64,000 bases of DNA from Chloroflexota bacterium (GTDB lineage Bacteria > Chloroflexota > UBA6077 > FW602-bin22 > JACPRP01): positions 1 through 64,000 of the forward strand of contig JAMCWX010000068.1 of NCBI GenBank assembly GCA_023480885.1, written 5' to 3'. Within the stretch, counting starts at the first letter, position 1. Each line of letters opens with the position of its first letter. The notes beneath the pieces were generated by a model that was given only the letters and a program-made list of their open reading frames with translations, ran no database searches and was not told the DNA's origin. A program made the translations under genes and the position numbers. Shown here in pieces: positions 16,719 to 25,153 of this stretch.

Positions 16719-17387
16719 ATGTCAGGCACGATCACGAGAATAGAGAAACAGCAGAAGCGCTCAGATCGCGTCAACGTTTATCTGAACGATGCTTTTGCCT
16801 TCAGCCTGGCGATGATCGTCGCCGAGGCCGAAGGGATGAGGCCGGGCATGTTCCTGTCAGACGCCCTGGTCGAGGAACTACTGCAACGTGATGCATTTCA
16901 AAAAGCAATCGACTCCGCACTGAGGTACCTGTCGTACCGTCCCCGCAGCGAGAAAGAGGTTCGCCAGAACCTGCTGCACAAGAAGCTCGCGCCCCCCTTA
17001 ATAGACAAAGTAATCCAGCGCCTCACTGAGATCAGAATGATCGACGATGCTGCGTTCGCTCAGTTCTGGGTGCAGAACCGCGAGGCGTTCAGTCCACGCT
17101 CGGAGCGAGCGCTGAGGTTCGAGCTTCGCGGCAAGGGCGTCGACCAGGTGACAGTAGACGACACGGTCGAAGGTGCCGTCGACGAGGAAGCGAGCGCCTG
17201 CGCTGCAGGGAGAAAGAAGCTGCGGGCACTCGGGCACTTAGAATACAAGGATTTCCGCAACAAAATCGGCGCCTATCTGGCGAGGCGCGGATTCCACTAC
17301 GAAGTCATCAACGTAGTGGTGAACAAGCTCTGGCAAGAAGCAGGCGCCGGCGGGCGCATATGCGGGCCAGAGGATGCCGACGAATGA
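16719..17387 (+). CDS. recX: RecA regulator RecX
   Basis: A 222-residue RecX. It is built of tandem three-helix repeats; the segment ALRYLSYRPRSEKEVRQNLLHKKL is cited here by position (about residues 66-90) and is diagnostic, followed by a DDAAFAQFWVQNR block near 110. RecX binds RecA filaments and limits their growth. Some upstream residues (about 1-60) form the N-terminal extension seen in Gram-positive-type RecX. Position directly after recA supports the call. The gene ends 85 bases before the rny promoter. Confidence 0.9.
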   Translation: MSGTITRIEKQQKRSDRVNVYLNDAFAFSLAMIVAEAEGMRPGMFLSDALVEELLQRDAFQKAIDSALRYLSYRPRSEKEVRQNLLHKKLAPPLIDKVIQRLTEIRMIDDAAFAQFWVQNREAFSPRSERALRFELRGKGVDQVTVDDTVEGAVDEEASACAAGRKKLRALGHLEYKDFRNKIGAYLARRGFHYEVINVVVNKLWQEAGAGGRICGPEDADE

Positions 17388-17472
17388 CGCTGAACCAAAC
17401 TCACTACCCCGCCTCGATAGCAGCTTGCTCAATTGAACCTCAGGAAAGCACACTGTCTAGCAGGTTCTATTC

Positions 17473-17501
17473 TTGACACTCCTTCCCAAAACAAGTATTA
17501 T
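17473..17501 (+). promoter_or_regulatory. rny promoter
   Basis: TTGACA (17473-17478), a 17-base spacer and TATTAT (17496-17501): a near-consensus sigma70-type promoter 60 bases upstream of the rny start codon. Transcription should begin near 17508, immediately before the palindrome at 17515-17537. Confidence 0.7.
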
Positions 17502-17514
17502 TAGCCTGATTGAG

Positions 17515-17537
17515 TGCGTCAACACTGTGTTGACGCA
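17515..17537 (+). promoter_or_regulatory. Palindrome in rny 5' leader
   Basis: Perfect 10-base arms TGCGTCAACA and TGTTGACGCA around CTG, lying between the predicted transcription start and the ribosome binding site of rny. As DNA it would be an operator just downstream of the promoter. As RNA it would be a stem-loop at the very 5' end of the mRNA, which could protect it or let RNase Y control its own message. Confidence 0.5.
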
Positions 17538-17561
17538 TTCACATAAGGGACGAGGTGATTA

Positions 17562-19109
17562 ATGTTTCAAAACGTAGCTGAACTCATACCGGTGATCGCT
17601 GCGATTAGCGTCATCGTAGGCGGCATGGCATTCGCCTTCGGCTACTTCTTCAAGGACTATAGAGCTCGTAAGGAGATGAAGATCGCGGAGGCATCCGCCG
17701 AACAAATCCTTGCCGAAGCCAAAGCCAAGCAGCGCGAGATTACCCTTGAGGCAAGAGACGCTGCGCTGAAGATTCGCGCCGCTGCGGAGGTGGAAATCCG
17801 CGACCGGCGCGCCGATCTACAACGGCAAGAGCGTCGATTGCAGCAGAAGGAAGAGAACCTCGACCGCAAGGTGGAGGCAATCGAGCGGCGTGAGCGCGCA
17901 ATTGGCCAGAAGGAGAAGGAGACAGATAACGTCCGCAACGAGATCGAGCAAATCAAGCGCGACCAGGTAAGGGAACTCGAGCGGGTTTCGGGTCTCAGTA
18001 TCAGCCAGGCTAAAGAGCTATTGCTGAAGGCAATCGAGGATGAGGTGAGAGAGGACGCCGCACGACGAATCAGAGAGATCGAGGCTGGAGCCAAGGAAGA
18101 AGCGGATCGTCGGGCGCGGCAAATCATTGCAATGTCGATTCAGCGCTGGGCATCGGACCAGGTCGCGGAGACCACGGTGTCTGTCGTGCCGCTGCCAAGC
18201 GACGAAATGAAGGGGAGAATCATCGGGCGAGAAGGAAGGAACATCAGGGCGCTGGAGAGCGCGACAGGGGTCGACTTGATCATCGACGATACGCCTGACG
18301 CGGTGACGCTCTCTGGTTTCGATCCGGTTCGGCGTGAAATCGCGCGTCTGGCGCTTGGCAAGTTAGTGCTCGACGGACGGATTCATCCCGCTCGCATCGA
18401 AGAGGTAGTTCAGAAGGCCAAGCAAGAGGTCGACGTCACCATCAAAGAAGAAGGTGAGCAAGCTGCTATCGAGGCGGGAGTTCCTGGGCTACATCCGGAG
18501 TTGATAAAACTGCTTGGGCGAATGAAGTACCGCACCAGCTATGGCCAAAACGTGCTGATGCATTCCGTCGAAGTGGCCCAACTGGCGGCGATGATGGCTG
18601 CCGAAATTGGCGCCGACGTACAGATCGCTCGTGTAGCCGGGCTGCTGCACGACCTGGGTAAGGCTGTCGACCACGACGTGGAAGGGCCGCACGCCTTGAT
18701 TGGCGCTGATCTGGCCAAGCGATTCGGCAAGTCGGCCAAGATCGTTCACGCTATTGCCTCCCACCACGGAGAACAGGAGCCGCAGACAGTAGAGGCGCTT
18801 CTGGTGCAAGCAGCGGACGCGATATCAGGGGCCAGGCCAGGAGCGCGCAGGGAGTCGCTGGAGAACTATATCAAACGTCTCGAGGCCCTCGAGGGCGTGG
18901 CCAACTCGTTCGCCGGGGTGGAGAAATCGTTCGCCATCCAGGCTGGCCGCGAGGTCCGCATTATCGTCAAGCCAGAGGAGATAAACGACGTCGGAGCGGT
19001 TCGTCTGGCCCGCGACATCGTCAAGAAGATCGAGGAAAGCCTGGAGTATCCGGGACAGATCAAAGTTACAGTAGTACGCGAAACTCGAGCAGTGGACTAC
19101 GCAAAGTAG
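17562..19109 (+). CDS. rny: Ribonuclease Y
   Basis: A 515-residue membrane-anchored endoribonuclease. It has an N-terminal transmembrane helix (about residues 9-28), a long charged coiled coil (about 30-195), a KH RNA-binding domain (about 205-265, [13 protein letters not shown]), and an HD metal-dependent phosphohydrolase domain with [12 protein letters not shown] near 362 and ASHHGEQEP. Length and order match the family exactly. RNase Y starts mRNA decay in bacteria lacking RNase E. It has its own promoter with a leader palindrome. The usual downstream neighbour ymdB is missing; spoVS follows after 415 bases. Confidence 0.96.
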   Translation: MFQNVAELIPVIAAISVIVGGMAFAFGYFFKDYRARKEMKIAEASAEQILAEAKAKQREITLEARDAALKIRAAAEVEIRDRRADLQRQERRLQQKEENLDRKVEAIERRERAIGQKEKETDNVRNEIEQIKRDQVRELERVSGLSISQAKELLLKAIEDEVREDAARRIREIEAGAKEEADRRARQIIAMSIQRWASDQVAETTVSVVPLPSDEMKGRIIGREGRNIRALESATGVDLIIDDTPDAVTLSGFDPVRREIARLALGKLVLDGRIHPARIEEVVQKAKQEVDVTIKEEGEQAAIEAGVPGLHPELIKLLGRMKYRTSYGQNVLMHSVEVAQLAAMMAAEIGADVQIARVAGLLHDLGKAVDHDVEGPHALIGADLAKRFGKSAKIVHAIASHHGEQEPQTVEALLVQAADAISGARPGARRESLENYIKRLEALEGVANSFAGVEKSFAIQAGREVRIIVKPEEINDVGAVRLARDIVKKIEESLEYPGQIKVTVVRETRAVDYAK

Positions 19110-19524
19110 CCCACTGCCGTTTTGGCACGAAATATTGGCAAGGAGGTGGTCGATAGTTTCAAGCTGAACGGGCCTGACCCTGAAGATGCTAGCCCAGGGT
19201 GCCTGGGCGCGGTTCGGCATGACCGTGATCGTCGGCATTTGCGTCATCGCAGCGGCTGTCTCGCGAAGACACAAACGCAACATTTGTGCTGCTCGACATA
19301 GATGATTCTGCCGGCAGCGCGATCAGCATCGTGGCGTTTCTTGGAGTTTGTTGCACTTTAGTCGCCTAGATATGCTGGCCCTCCCGATTGCGGGATCCTG
19401 ATATCGGGACGGCACGTCGAACGTGACGCCGTGCCGGGGTTTAGCTCCGCGGCAGAACGCCCAGAATGCCAAAGAGCTAGCTTGCGCCAGCCTCTGTTTG
19501 TCGATTGGACAGGAGGCAAGACAG
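19110..19524 (+). other. Intergenic region between rny and spoVS, no convincing gene
   Basis: A strong AGGAGG site at 19141-19146 is not followed by a well-spaced start codon. A 39-codon frame (19186-19305) would encode a short peptide with one hydrophobic stretch (MTVIVGICVIAAAVS) and a basic tail, but no ribosome binding site is near its ATG. Inverted repeats around 19384-19435 could fold in the leader of spoVS. The region may be the decayed remains of a small gene, in the place where ymdB lies in many genomes. Confidence 0.35.
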
Positions 19525-19803
19525 ATGGAGCCAGAAATACTCAAGGTGTCAGCACAGTCCAGACCAGGCGCCGTGGCAGGTGCTATCGCGGGGACGATTC
19601 GAGAGAAGGGTAGGGTTGAAGTACACGCCATTGGAGCTGGAGCAGTCAACCAAGCAGTGAAAGCGATTGCAATTGCTTCGCGCTACTTATCTACCAACGG
19701 CATCGAGATAGTCTGCATTCCTGCTTTCACAGACATCGTCATAAACGACGAGGAGCGAACGGCGGTAAAGCTTACTGTTGAGAGCAGACACAGGATGGAA
19801 TAG
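19525..19803 (+). CDS. spoVS: SpoVS-like protein
   Basis: A 92-residue member of the stage V sporulation protein S family, covering the whole small Alba-like fold: MEPEILKVSAQSRPGAVAGA at the N-terminus, then HAIGAGAVNQAVKAIAIA and VCIPAFTDIVINDEERTA. ATG 19525 has AGGAGG eight bases upstream. The family is essential for late sporulation in Bacillus but is also universal in non-spore-forming Thermus and Chloroflexota, where a nucleic-acid-binding regulatory role is presumed. Linkage to rny is conserved in many Gram-positive genomes. Its presence is not by itself evidence of sporulation. Confidence 0.93.
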   Translation: MEPEILKVSAQSRPGAVAGAIAGTIREKGRVEVHAIGAGAVNQAVKAIAIASRYLSTNGIEIVCIPAFTDIVINDEERTAVKLTVESRHRME

Positions 19804-19836
19804 GAGCTCGCGTTCTCGCAACATCAGGCCTTCACA

Positions 19837-20700
19837 TTGACAGCTAAGATCGATCTACACCTTCACACAACAGCCTCTGATGGCGTGCTGAGCCCTGAGG
19901 ACCTGGTGGCTTTGTGCGCCAAACTCGGTCTCGAGGCTATCGCCATCACCGACCACGATACTACTGATGGGATACCTGCCGCGCTCAAGGCCGCGGAAGG
20001 GACCTCCCTAACCGTCATCCCGGGCATCGAGGTCAGCGCAGACATCCCCAAAGCCGAGGTCCACGTCCTCGGCTATTTCATCGACTACGGCGACAGAGCG
20101 CTGCAACGGACCCTGCTCAAGCTGCGCCAGTCGCGAGTGGACCGCGCGCGACGCATGGTGGCGAAACTGGCCGTGATGGGCATGCCAGTTCGGTGGGAGC
20201 GCGTGCTTGAAATAGCAGGAGAGGGGGCCATAGGCAGGCCGCACGTCGCCCAGGCGCTCTACGAGAGCGGCTACGTGTCTTCGCCAGCCGAAGCTTTCGC
20301 GCTTTACATTGGACGCAACGGGCCAGCGTACGTCGAACGCTACAAGCTGACGCCGGCTCGAACAGTCAAGCTGATCACAAACGCCAAGGGATTGGCAGCG
20401 CTGGCGCACCCCATCATTCCCCCAACCCCAAGCGCCGCGCAAGAAGGGAAACTCGACCTCGAATCACTGGTGCCCGAACTGGTTCGCGCGGGGTTGACAG
20501 GCATCGAGGCATACTATCCAGGCTACACGCCTGACGACGAGAGACAGATGCTGGGGTTGGCAGGCCGATTCGGTCTCATCGCCACAGGGGGCACCGATTT
20601 CCACGGACCGCCGATCACCTCTATCGAGCCAGGTTCTGTCAGGGTGCCGCGAAAGGTGCTGGACGAGATGAGAGAGGCGTTGCGAGGGTTGCGAGGTTAG
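19837..20700 (+). CDS. PHP-domain phosphoesterase (YciV/TrpH-like)
   Basis: A 287-residue PHP protein. Metal ligands are visible as HLHTTASDG near residues 7-15, TDHD near 41-44, EVSAD near 65, and the C-terminal TGGTDFHGP motif. The complete set indicates an active trinuclear metal site. The family includes the 3',5'-nucleotide bisphosphate phosphatase / RNase AM YciV, which trims RNA 5' ends and hydrolyses pAp. The TTG start at 19837 gives the exact family N-terminus (TAKIDLHLHT). It lies 33 bases after spoVS, so the two may be cotranscribed. A role in RNA turnover would suit its place near rny. Confidence 0.87.
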   Translation: MTAKIDLHLHTTASDGVLSPEDLVALCAKLGLEAIAITDHDTTDGIPAALKAAEGTSLTVIPGIEVSADIPKAEVHVLGYFIDYGDRALQRTLLKLRQSRVDRARRMVAKLAVMGMPVRWERVLEIAGEGAIGRPHVAQALYESGYVSSPAEAFALYIGRNGPAYVERYKLTPARTVKLITNAKGLAALAHPIIPPTPSAAQEGKLDLESLVPELVRAGLTGIEAYYPGYTPDDERQMLGLAGRFGLIATGGTDFHGPPITSIEPGSVRVPRKVLDEMREALRGLRG

Positions 20701-20849
20701 CGAGCGGTGTCTCCCGCTGCTGTAGGGATTCATAGCGGACGGTTTTTGTAAAGGGAATGATCTTCGGCAGCATCGATGCCCAGGAGACCCTGTGCAAGGG
20801 TACCCCATAACCGCCACGTGCGCACTTGGTTGATCGCCATTATGCTGTT

Positions 20850-20878
20850 TTGCCCTTTGTTTGCGAAGATGCTATAAT
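20850..20878 (+). promoter_or_regulatory. argS promoter
   Basis: TTGCCC (20850-20855), a 17-base spacer and a perfect TATAAT (20873-20878), 29 bases upstream of the argS GTG. The very short leader leaves no room for a T-box or other tRNA-sensing element. Confidence 0.6.
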
Positions 20879-20906
20879 CCGAACGATTTGTACGCGGAGG
20901 TTCGGG

Positions 20907-22559
20907 GTGATTCGAGACGAAATCGCTCGGTTGGTCAGAGAAGCAGCACGGCGAGCGCAAGCTAAAGGGACGCTTCCGCCGGTCGCAATCACCGAAGTTG
21001 CGCTGGAACGCCCTCAGAAGCCGGAATACGGCGATTACGCCAGCACTCTGCCTCTCAAGCTGGCCCGAGCGGCGCGGATGAGCCCAATGGCTATCGGCAA
21101 AGCCATCGCCGACGAGTTGCCGCTGGTCGACGCCATCGGGAAAATCGAGACTGCTCCTCCCGGATTCATCAATATCACTTTGAATGAGAAATGGCTGGCA
21201 GAGCAGGTCGACGCTATCATCTCCGCTGAGCAGGATTTCGGCAATCTGGACCTGGGCAGAGGCGAGAGGTTGCAGATCGAGTTTGTCAGCGCCAATCCTA
21301 CAGGGCCGCTGACCGCGGCCAGTGGACGCGGCGGCGCGCTCGGCGATACGCTGGGGAACGTGCTCTCAGCATCTGGCTACAAGGTCGAGCGAGAATACTA
21401 CGTTAACGACGCTGGTAGCCGAATGGAGGCATTTTACCAGACCGTGTACGCCCGCTACGCCCAAGCTCTCGGGGTAGCGGAAGAAGTGCCACCTGAAGGC
21501 TACCACGGCACCTACGTTTCCGACCTGGCGAGTGAGACAGTTCAGGAACACGGCGACAAGTTCTTGAAGATGCCCCGCCAGCAAGCGATCGACGCGCTCG
21601 GCAAGATCGCGATCGAGAAAATGATCCAGGCAGCGCAAAGAGACCTGGCCGATATGGGAGTTCGCTACGACTGCTGGTTCAGCGAGCAGAGCCTTTACGA
21701 TGCGAGCCTGGTCAAGAAGACGCTGGAGATTCTGAGCGAGCGCGGATTTACGGACGAGCGTGAGGGTGCCGTCTGGTTCACTTCGACGTCTCTGGGAGAG
21801 GATAAAGACAATGTGCTTGTTCGCAGCAACGGGGTGCCCACCTATTTCGCCTCGGACGTTGCGTATCATTACGATAAGTTCTTCGTTCGAGCCTTCGATC
21901 GGGTGATCGACGTGCTGGGAGCTGACCACCAGGGACACGTCCCGCGGATGAAAGCCGCGATTGCGGCCCTGGGCGCAGATCCGAACCGCCTCCAGACGAT
22001 CGTGCACCAGATGATAACTTTGCGGCGCTGCCGTCTCGATCTGCGCATGTCCAAGCGCACGGGAGACATCGTTTCGCTGAGGGAAGTGCTGGACGAGGTC
22101 GGCGCCGACGCTTGCCGCTTCTTCTTCCTGTCAAGGTCAGCCGACAGTCAGATGGACTTCGACCTGGAACTGGCCAAGCGGCAATCGAACGAGAACCCGG
22201 TTTACTACGTGCAGTACGCGCACGCGCGCATTGCGAGCATTTTGCGCTATGCTGGCGACGTGGAGTTCGCGCAGGGCAACGTCGACCTTTTGCGCACCGA
22301 ACCCGAGCAGACGCTCATCAGAAAGATGCTCCAGTTCCCTGAGTTGATCGAGACGGCAGCGACGCAGCTCGAGCCGCACCACCTGACCTATTACGCTCAA
22401 GATATAGCCGCAGTCTTCCACTCATTCTACAAGCAGTGCCGCGTCGTCTCCGACGACGTTGAGCTAACCAGGGCACGCCTGAAGCTCGTGCAAGCGGCGA
22501 AGATCGTGCTGGCGAAAACGCTTCGGCTGATGGGTGTGGCAGCCCCCGAACAAATGTGA
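20907..22559 (+). CDS. argS: Arginyl-tRNA synthetase
   Basis: A 550-residue class I synthetase charging tRNA-Arg. It has the N-terminal Add1 domain (about 1-85), a catalytic core starting at FVSANPTGPL near 126-135, EYYVNDAG near 160, the KMSKS-equivalent MSKRTGD, and a C-terminal DALR anticodon-binding domain ending LMGVAAPEQM. GTG 20907 has GGAGG six bases upstream. Oddly, the HIGH signature that should follow NPTGPL (usually HVGH/HIGN) reads TAAS at residues 136-139, so both histidine positions are lost while everything around is normal. trpS follows 16 bases later. Confidence 0.94.
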   Translation: MIRDEIARLVREAARRAQAKGTLPPVAITEVALERPQKPEYGDYASTLPLKLARAARMSPMAIGKAIADELPLVDAIGKIETAPPGFINITLNEKWLAEQVDAIISAEQDFGNLDLGRGERLQIEFVSANPTGPLTAASGRGGALGDTLGNVLSASGYKVEREYYVNDAGSRMEAFYQTVYARYAQALGVAEEVPPEGYHGTYVSDLASETVQEHGDKFLKMPRQQAIDALGKIAIEKMIQAAQRDLADMGVRYDCWFSEQSLYDASLVKKTLEILSERGFTDEREGAVWFTSTSLGEDKDNVLVRSNGVPTYFASDVAYHYDKFFVRAFDRVIDVLGADHQGHVPRMKAAIAALGADPNRLQTIVHQMITLRRCRLDLRMSKRTGDIVSLREVLDEVGADACRFFFLSRSADSQMDFDLELAKRQSNENPVYYVQYAHARIASILRYAGDVEFAQGNVDLLRTEPEQTLIRKMLQFPELIETAATQLEPHHLTYYAQDIAAVFHSFYKQCRVVSDDVELTRARLKLVQAAKIVLAKTLRLMGVAAPEQM

Positions 22560-22575
22560 GGCTTGAGGAGTTTGG

Positions 22576-23559
22576 ATGAAGAAGAGAGTCTTCAGTGGCG
22601 CAAGACCCACTGGCAAGCAACATATCGGCAATTATATCGGCGCGATTCAGAACTACGTCAGGCTCCAGGAGGACGAAGAGTTCGATTACCGCATTTACTG
22701 CGTCGTCGATCTGCACGCGCTGATCAGTTTGCAAGAGACAGAGAATCTTCATCAAAACGCTTACGAAATGGTGCTGGATTGGCTCGCGGCGGGGATGGAT
22801 CCCAAGAAGAGCATAATCTTCCCGCAGTCGCGCGTGCCTGAGGTATCGGAGCTTCACGTCATCCTGTCCATGATTACGCCGCTCGGCAGGCTATACCGCG
22901 TTCCGACCTTCAAGGAGAAGGTGCGCCAGCAACCCGATAACGTGAACTATGGGCTGCTCGGCTATCCCGTTTTGATGACTGGCGACATTATCCTCTACAA
23001 GGCAGACACTGTGCCAGTGGGAGAGGATCAGGCGCCGCATCTGGAACTGGCGCGCGAGATAGTGAGGCGCTTCAACAACATTTTCGGCGAGACCTTCCCC
23101 GAACCGTTCGTGAGGCTGACGTCGTTTCCCAGGGTGCTGGGCATCGACGGCGTGCAGAAGATGAGCAAATCGCTGAACAACCACATCGAGCTTTCCGCCC
23201 CGGCGAAGGAGGTGGAACGCCGCGTGAAGTCGATGGTGACGGACCAGGCACGCGTCTACCGCACCGATCCGGGCCATCCAGAGATTTGCAACGTCTTCTC
23301 ACTGCACAAGTTCTACTCGCCAGACCGTCTGGAGGAGATCGCAGTTGATTGTCGAGGGGCAAAGATCGGCTGCGTGGACTGCAAGATGATGCTGGCAAAC
23401 AACCTGAACAAAGCTCTCGATCCCTTCCGAGAAAGAAGGGCGCAGTTCGCCACCGACCCGAACCTGGTGTGGGATATCCTGGAAGACGGCACGAAGCGCG
23501 CGCGGGCAATCGCTTCACAGACGATGGCTAAGGTGCGGCAGAAGGTCGGCTTAGCCTAG
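22576..23559 (+). CDS. trpS: Tryptophanyl-tRNA synthetase
   Basis: A 327-residue class Ic synthetase. The HIGH motif is PTGKQHIGNY at residues 11-20 and KMSKS is at 195-199; GEDQAPHLELAREI (about 149-162) is the Trp/ATP-pocket signature. Length and motifs are typical. It attaches tryptophan to tRNA-Trp. It is cotranscribed with argS (16-base gap). The last nine bases overlap the convergent frameshifted PHP gene on the other strand. No T-box leader is present because it follows argS directly. Confidence 0.96.
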   Translation: MKKRVFSGARPTGKQHIGNYIGAIQNYVRLQEDEEFDYRIYCVVDLHALISLQETENLHQNAYEMVLDWLAAGMDPKKSIIFPQSRVPEVSELHVILSMITPLGRLYRVPTFKEKVRQQPDNVNYGLLGYPVLMTGDIILYKADTVPVGEDQAPHLELAREIVRRFNNIFGETFPEPFVRLTSFPRVLGIDGVQKMSKSLNNHIELSAPAKEVERRVKSMVTDQARVYRTDPGHPEICNVFSLHKFYSPDRLEEIAVDCRGAKIGCVDCKMMLANNLNKALDPFRERRAQFATDPNLVWDILEDGTKRARAIASQTMAKVRQKVGLA

Positions 23560-24211
23560 GTGCTTCTTCCGCAGCTTGCTCCAGGTCGAGACGAAGTGAA
23601 CCAACGGGCTGGAGAGGCGTCCGACCACTTTCCCTCGGGCCAGGCTAAGCAGGAACTCTTCCTTCGTCTCGAATGGTGGCATTTCTACGTAGGCGCGGCC
23701 AAGCTCGTAAGTGCAATGAGCGTCGGAGCCTGCGGCCCGCAGCAGGTTGCTGTTTCGAGCCAACTCCTCGGCGCGAAGATTATCCGCCTGGACCGTTATC
23801 CTGGCGTTGTAAACCTCGATTATGTCAATTTGGGGGAGTAGCTCAAGCAGCTTGCTCTCCTCCAGGCGGGAACGCCTCAGGCGGTCGAAGGGATGAGGGA
23901 TATAGACCAGTCCACCCTGCGCCTTGATCTGCGCAACCGTCTCCTCAGGGGAGAGGTCAGGAGGAATCTCTTCCCGAATGAACAGGCCGATTATCTCGCC
24001 GTGTGTGGTCTTGATTTCCTCGCCTACGATGATCTTCAACGGCACGTTAGGGGGGCAGGTGCTCGATCATCTTTTCCGCGCCATACGTCGTGTTGTGATC
24101 GGTGATGGCGAGACAATCGATATGCCGCCGGCGAGCAGTTTCGATGACCGTCTCCAGTGACATCGAGCCGTCACGCGAGTAAAGAGTGTGGATGTGAAAA
24201 TCTGTTTTCAT
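23551..24211 (-). pseudogene. PHP-domain protein broken by a frameshift
   Basis: Two reading frames together make one PHP-domain protein of ~219 residues. The first starts at ATG 24211 and contains the metal motifs FHIHTLYSRDG and AITDHNTT, then stops at TAA just after HLPP. The second resumes with PLKIIVGEEIKTTHGEIIGLF and ends with GSDAHCTYELGRAYVEM, supplying the remaining ligands. The break is at a run of six C (six G on the plus strand, 24050-24055); five would give continuous sequence (HLPPNVPLKII). Either this is a sequencing or assembly slip, or the gene is inactive or phase-variable. Homologues are small PHP phosphoesterases of unknown substrate. The upstream neighbour is the HD protein. 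Confidence 0.82.
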
Positions 24212-24239
24212 CGACCTCGGTCTTCAAAGATTGGTAGCA

Positions 24240-25022
24240 TCAACTGGCTCTCGTCGGAATCCGCGTCAGGGCATCGAGTATCGGCTTCGGCGCCTCGGAT
24301 GCCAGTTTCATCAGATTGCGAACCTGTTCTATCTGTTCCATTCGCTCCGGCGAGCCAGTCAGCACGTATCCTCGGCCTCGCCAAATGCGAACCAACTCCC
24401 CCCAGTCACGAACTCGCTCAGCGCGACAAGCCTCGCTCAAGCGCGTTCTAACAAGCGAGGTGCCTACGCCCAATCTGGCGGCGACCGTCGCACACTTGTG
24501 CCCCTGATCCAGCAGGGGCAGCGCATCGTTGGCATCGACAGGCGAGCACCGATGGTGTGTTGCGGAGTAGTAGTCCATCTCGTGCACCAGGAGGGCTTCC
24601 GGCGTGCTCGGAGGAACCTTGCCCCACCGTCCGTGATGTGAGGCGATGATATGCCAGATATGATCGAGCTCCTCAGGTGCCAGCGAAATGGCGGCCGTGA
24701 ACTGCACCTCGCGCAGGAGATTCATCGCCTCGCAAACCGCCTCGGCAGGCGACGTACTCATCAGATAGCTATGGGAAATCGCTCGCCCTTGCCGCGTGCT
24801 GAGCTTGCTGAGGTCGTGCAGGAGGCTGCCAATGGTTATGGCATCGAGGCCAAGATAAGGGAACTTCTCTTGCCATTCGGGGAATCTATCTAGGCAGAGA
24901 AGGGTCACGTCCACGGTATGGACAAACACTGGCACGCCACGGTCTTTAATCTGCCATAGATCCTGCATTTGGGGTGAAGCCACGAGGGCGCTGACCAGGG
25001 CTCGAAGCTTTGTCTTTGCCAC
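24240..25022 (-). CDS. HD-domain phosphohydrolase
   Basis: A 260-residue protein with an HD metal-binding domain: a first histidine in VFVHTVDVT near residue 33, LLHDLSK near 67-73 (the HD pair), ASHHG near 128 and an aspartate near 148 (HEMDYYS). This arrangement resembles the YhaM/metal-dependent phosphohydrolase group acting on nucleotides or RNA. The C-terminal third (about 165-260) contains a helix-turn-helix-like segment (CATVAARLGVGTSLVRTRL) that might bind nucleic acid, an unusual addition. The GTG start has AGGAT seven bases upstream. It runs 29 bases ahead of the frameshifted PHP gene, probably in the same transcript. Confidence 0.75.
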   Translation of the reverse strand: MAKTKLRALVSALVASPQMQDLWQIKDRGVPVFVHTVDVTLLCLDRFPEWQEKFPYLGLDAITIGSLLHDLSKLSTRQGRAISHSYLMSTSPAEAVCEAMNLLREVQFTAAISLAPEELDHIWHIIASHHGRWGKVPPSTPEALLVHEMDYYSATHHRCSPVDANDALPLLDQGHKCATVAARLGVGTSLVRTRLSEACRAERVRDWGELVRIWRGRGYVLTGSPERMEQIEQVRNLMKLASEAPKPILDALTRIPTRAS

Positions 25023-25153
25023 GCATCAATCCTTCCCTAAGGCTGGGCCGCTTAGCGACCGGGTCACGGAGAGGTTAACGGCCCGGGAACGTGGCGTATT
25101 GTAGCACAAGAAGTGAGCAGTTACAATGAACCGAGCGACACAAGGGTGGATTT

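Noticed and set aside
19384-19480. GC-rich foldable region before spoVS considered as a tRNA gene
   Set aside because: No acceptor stem, T-loop GTTCGA or anticodon arm of the right spacing can be made from it.
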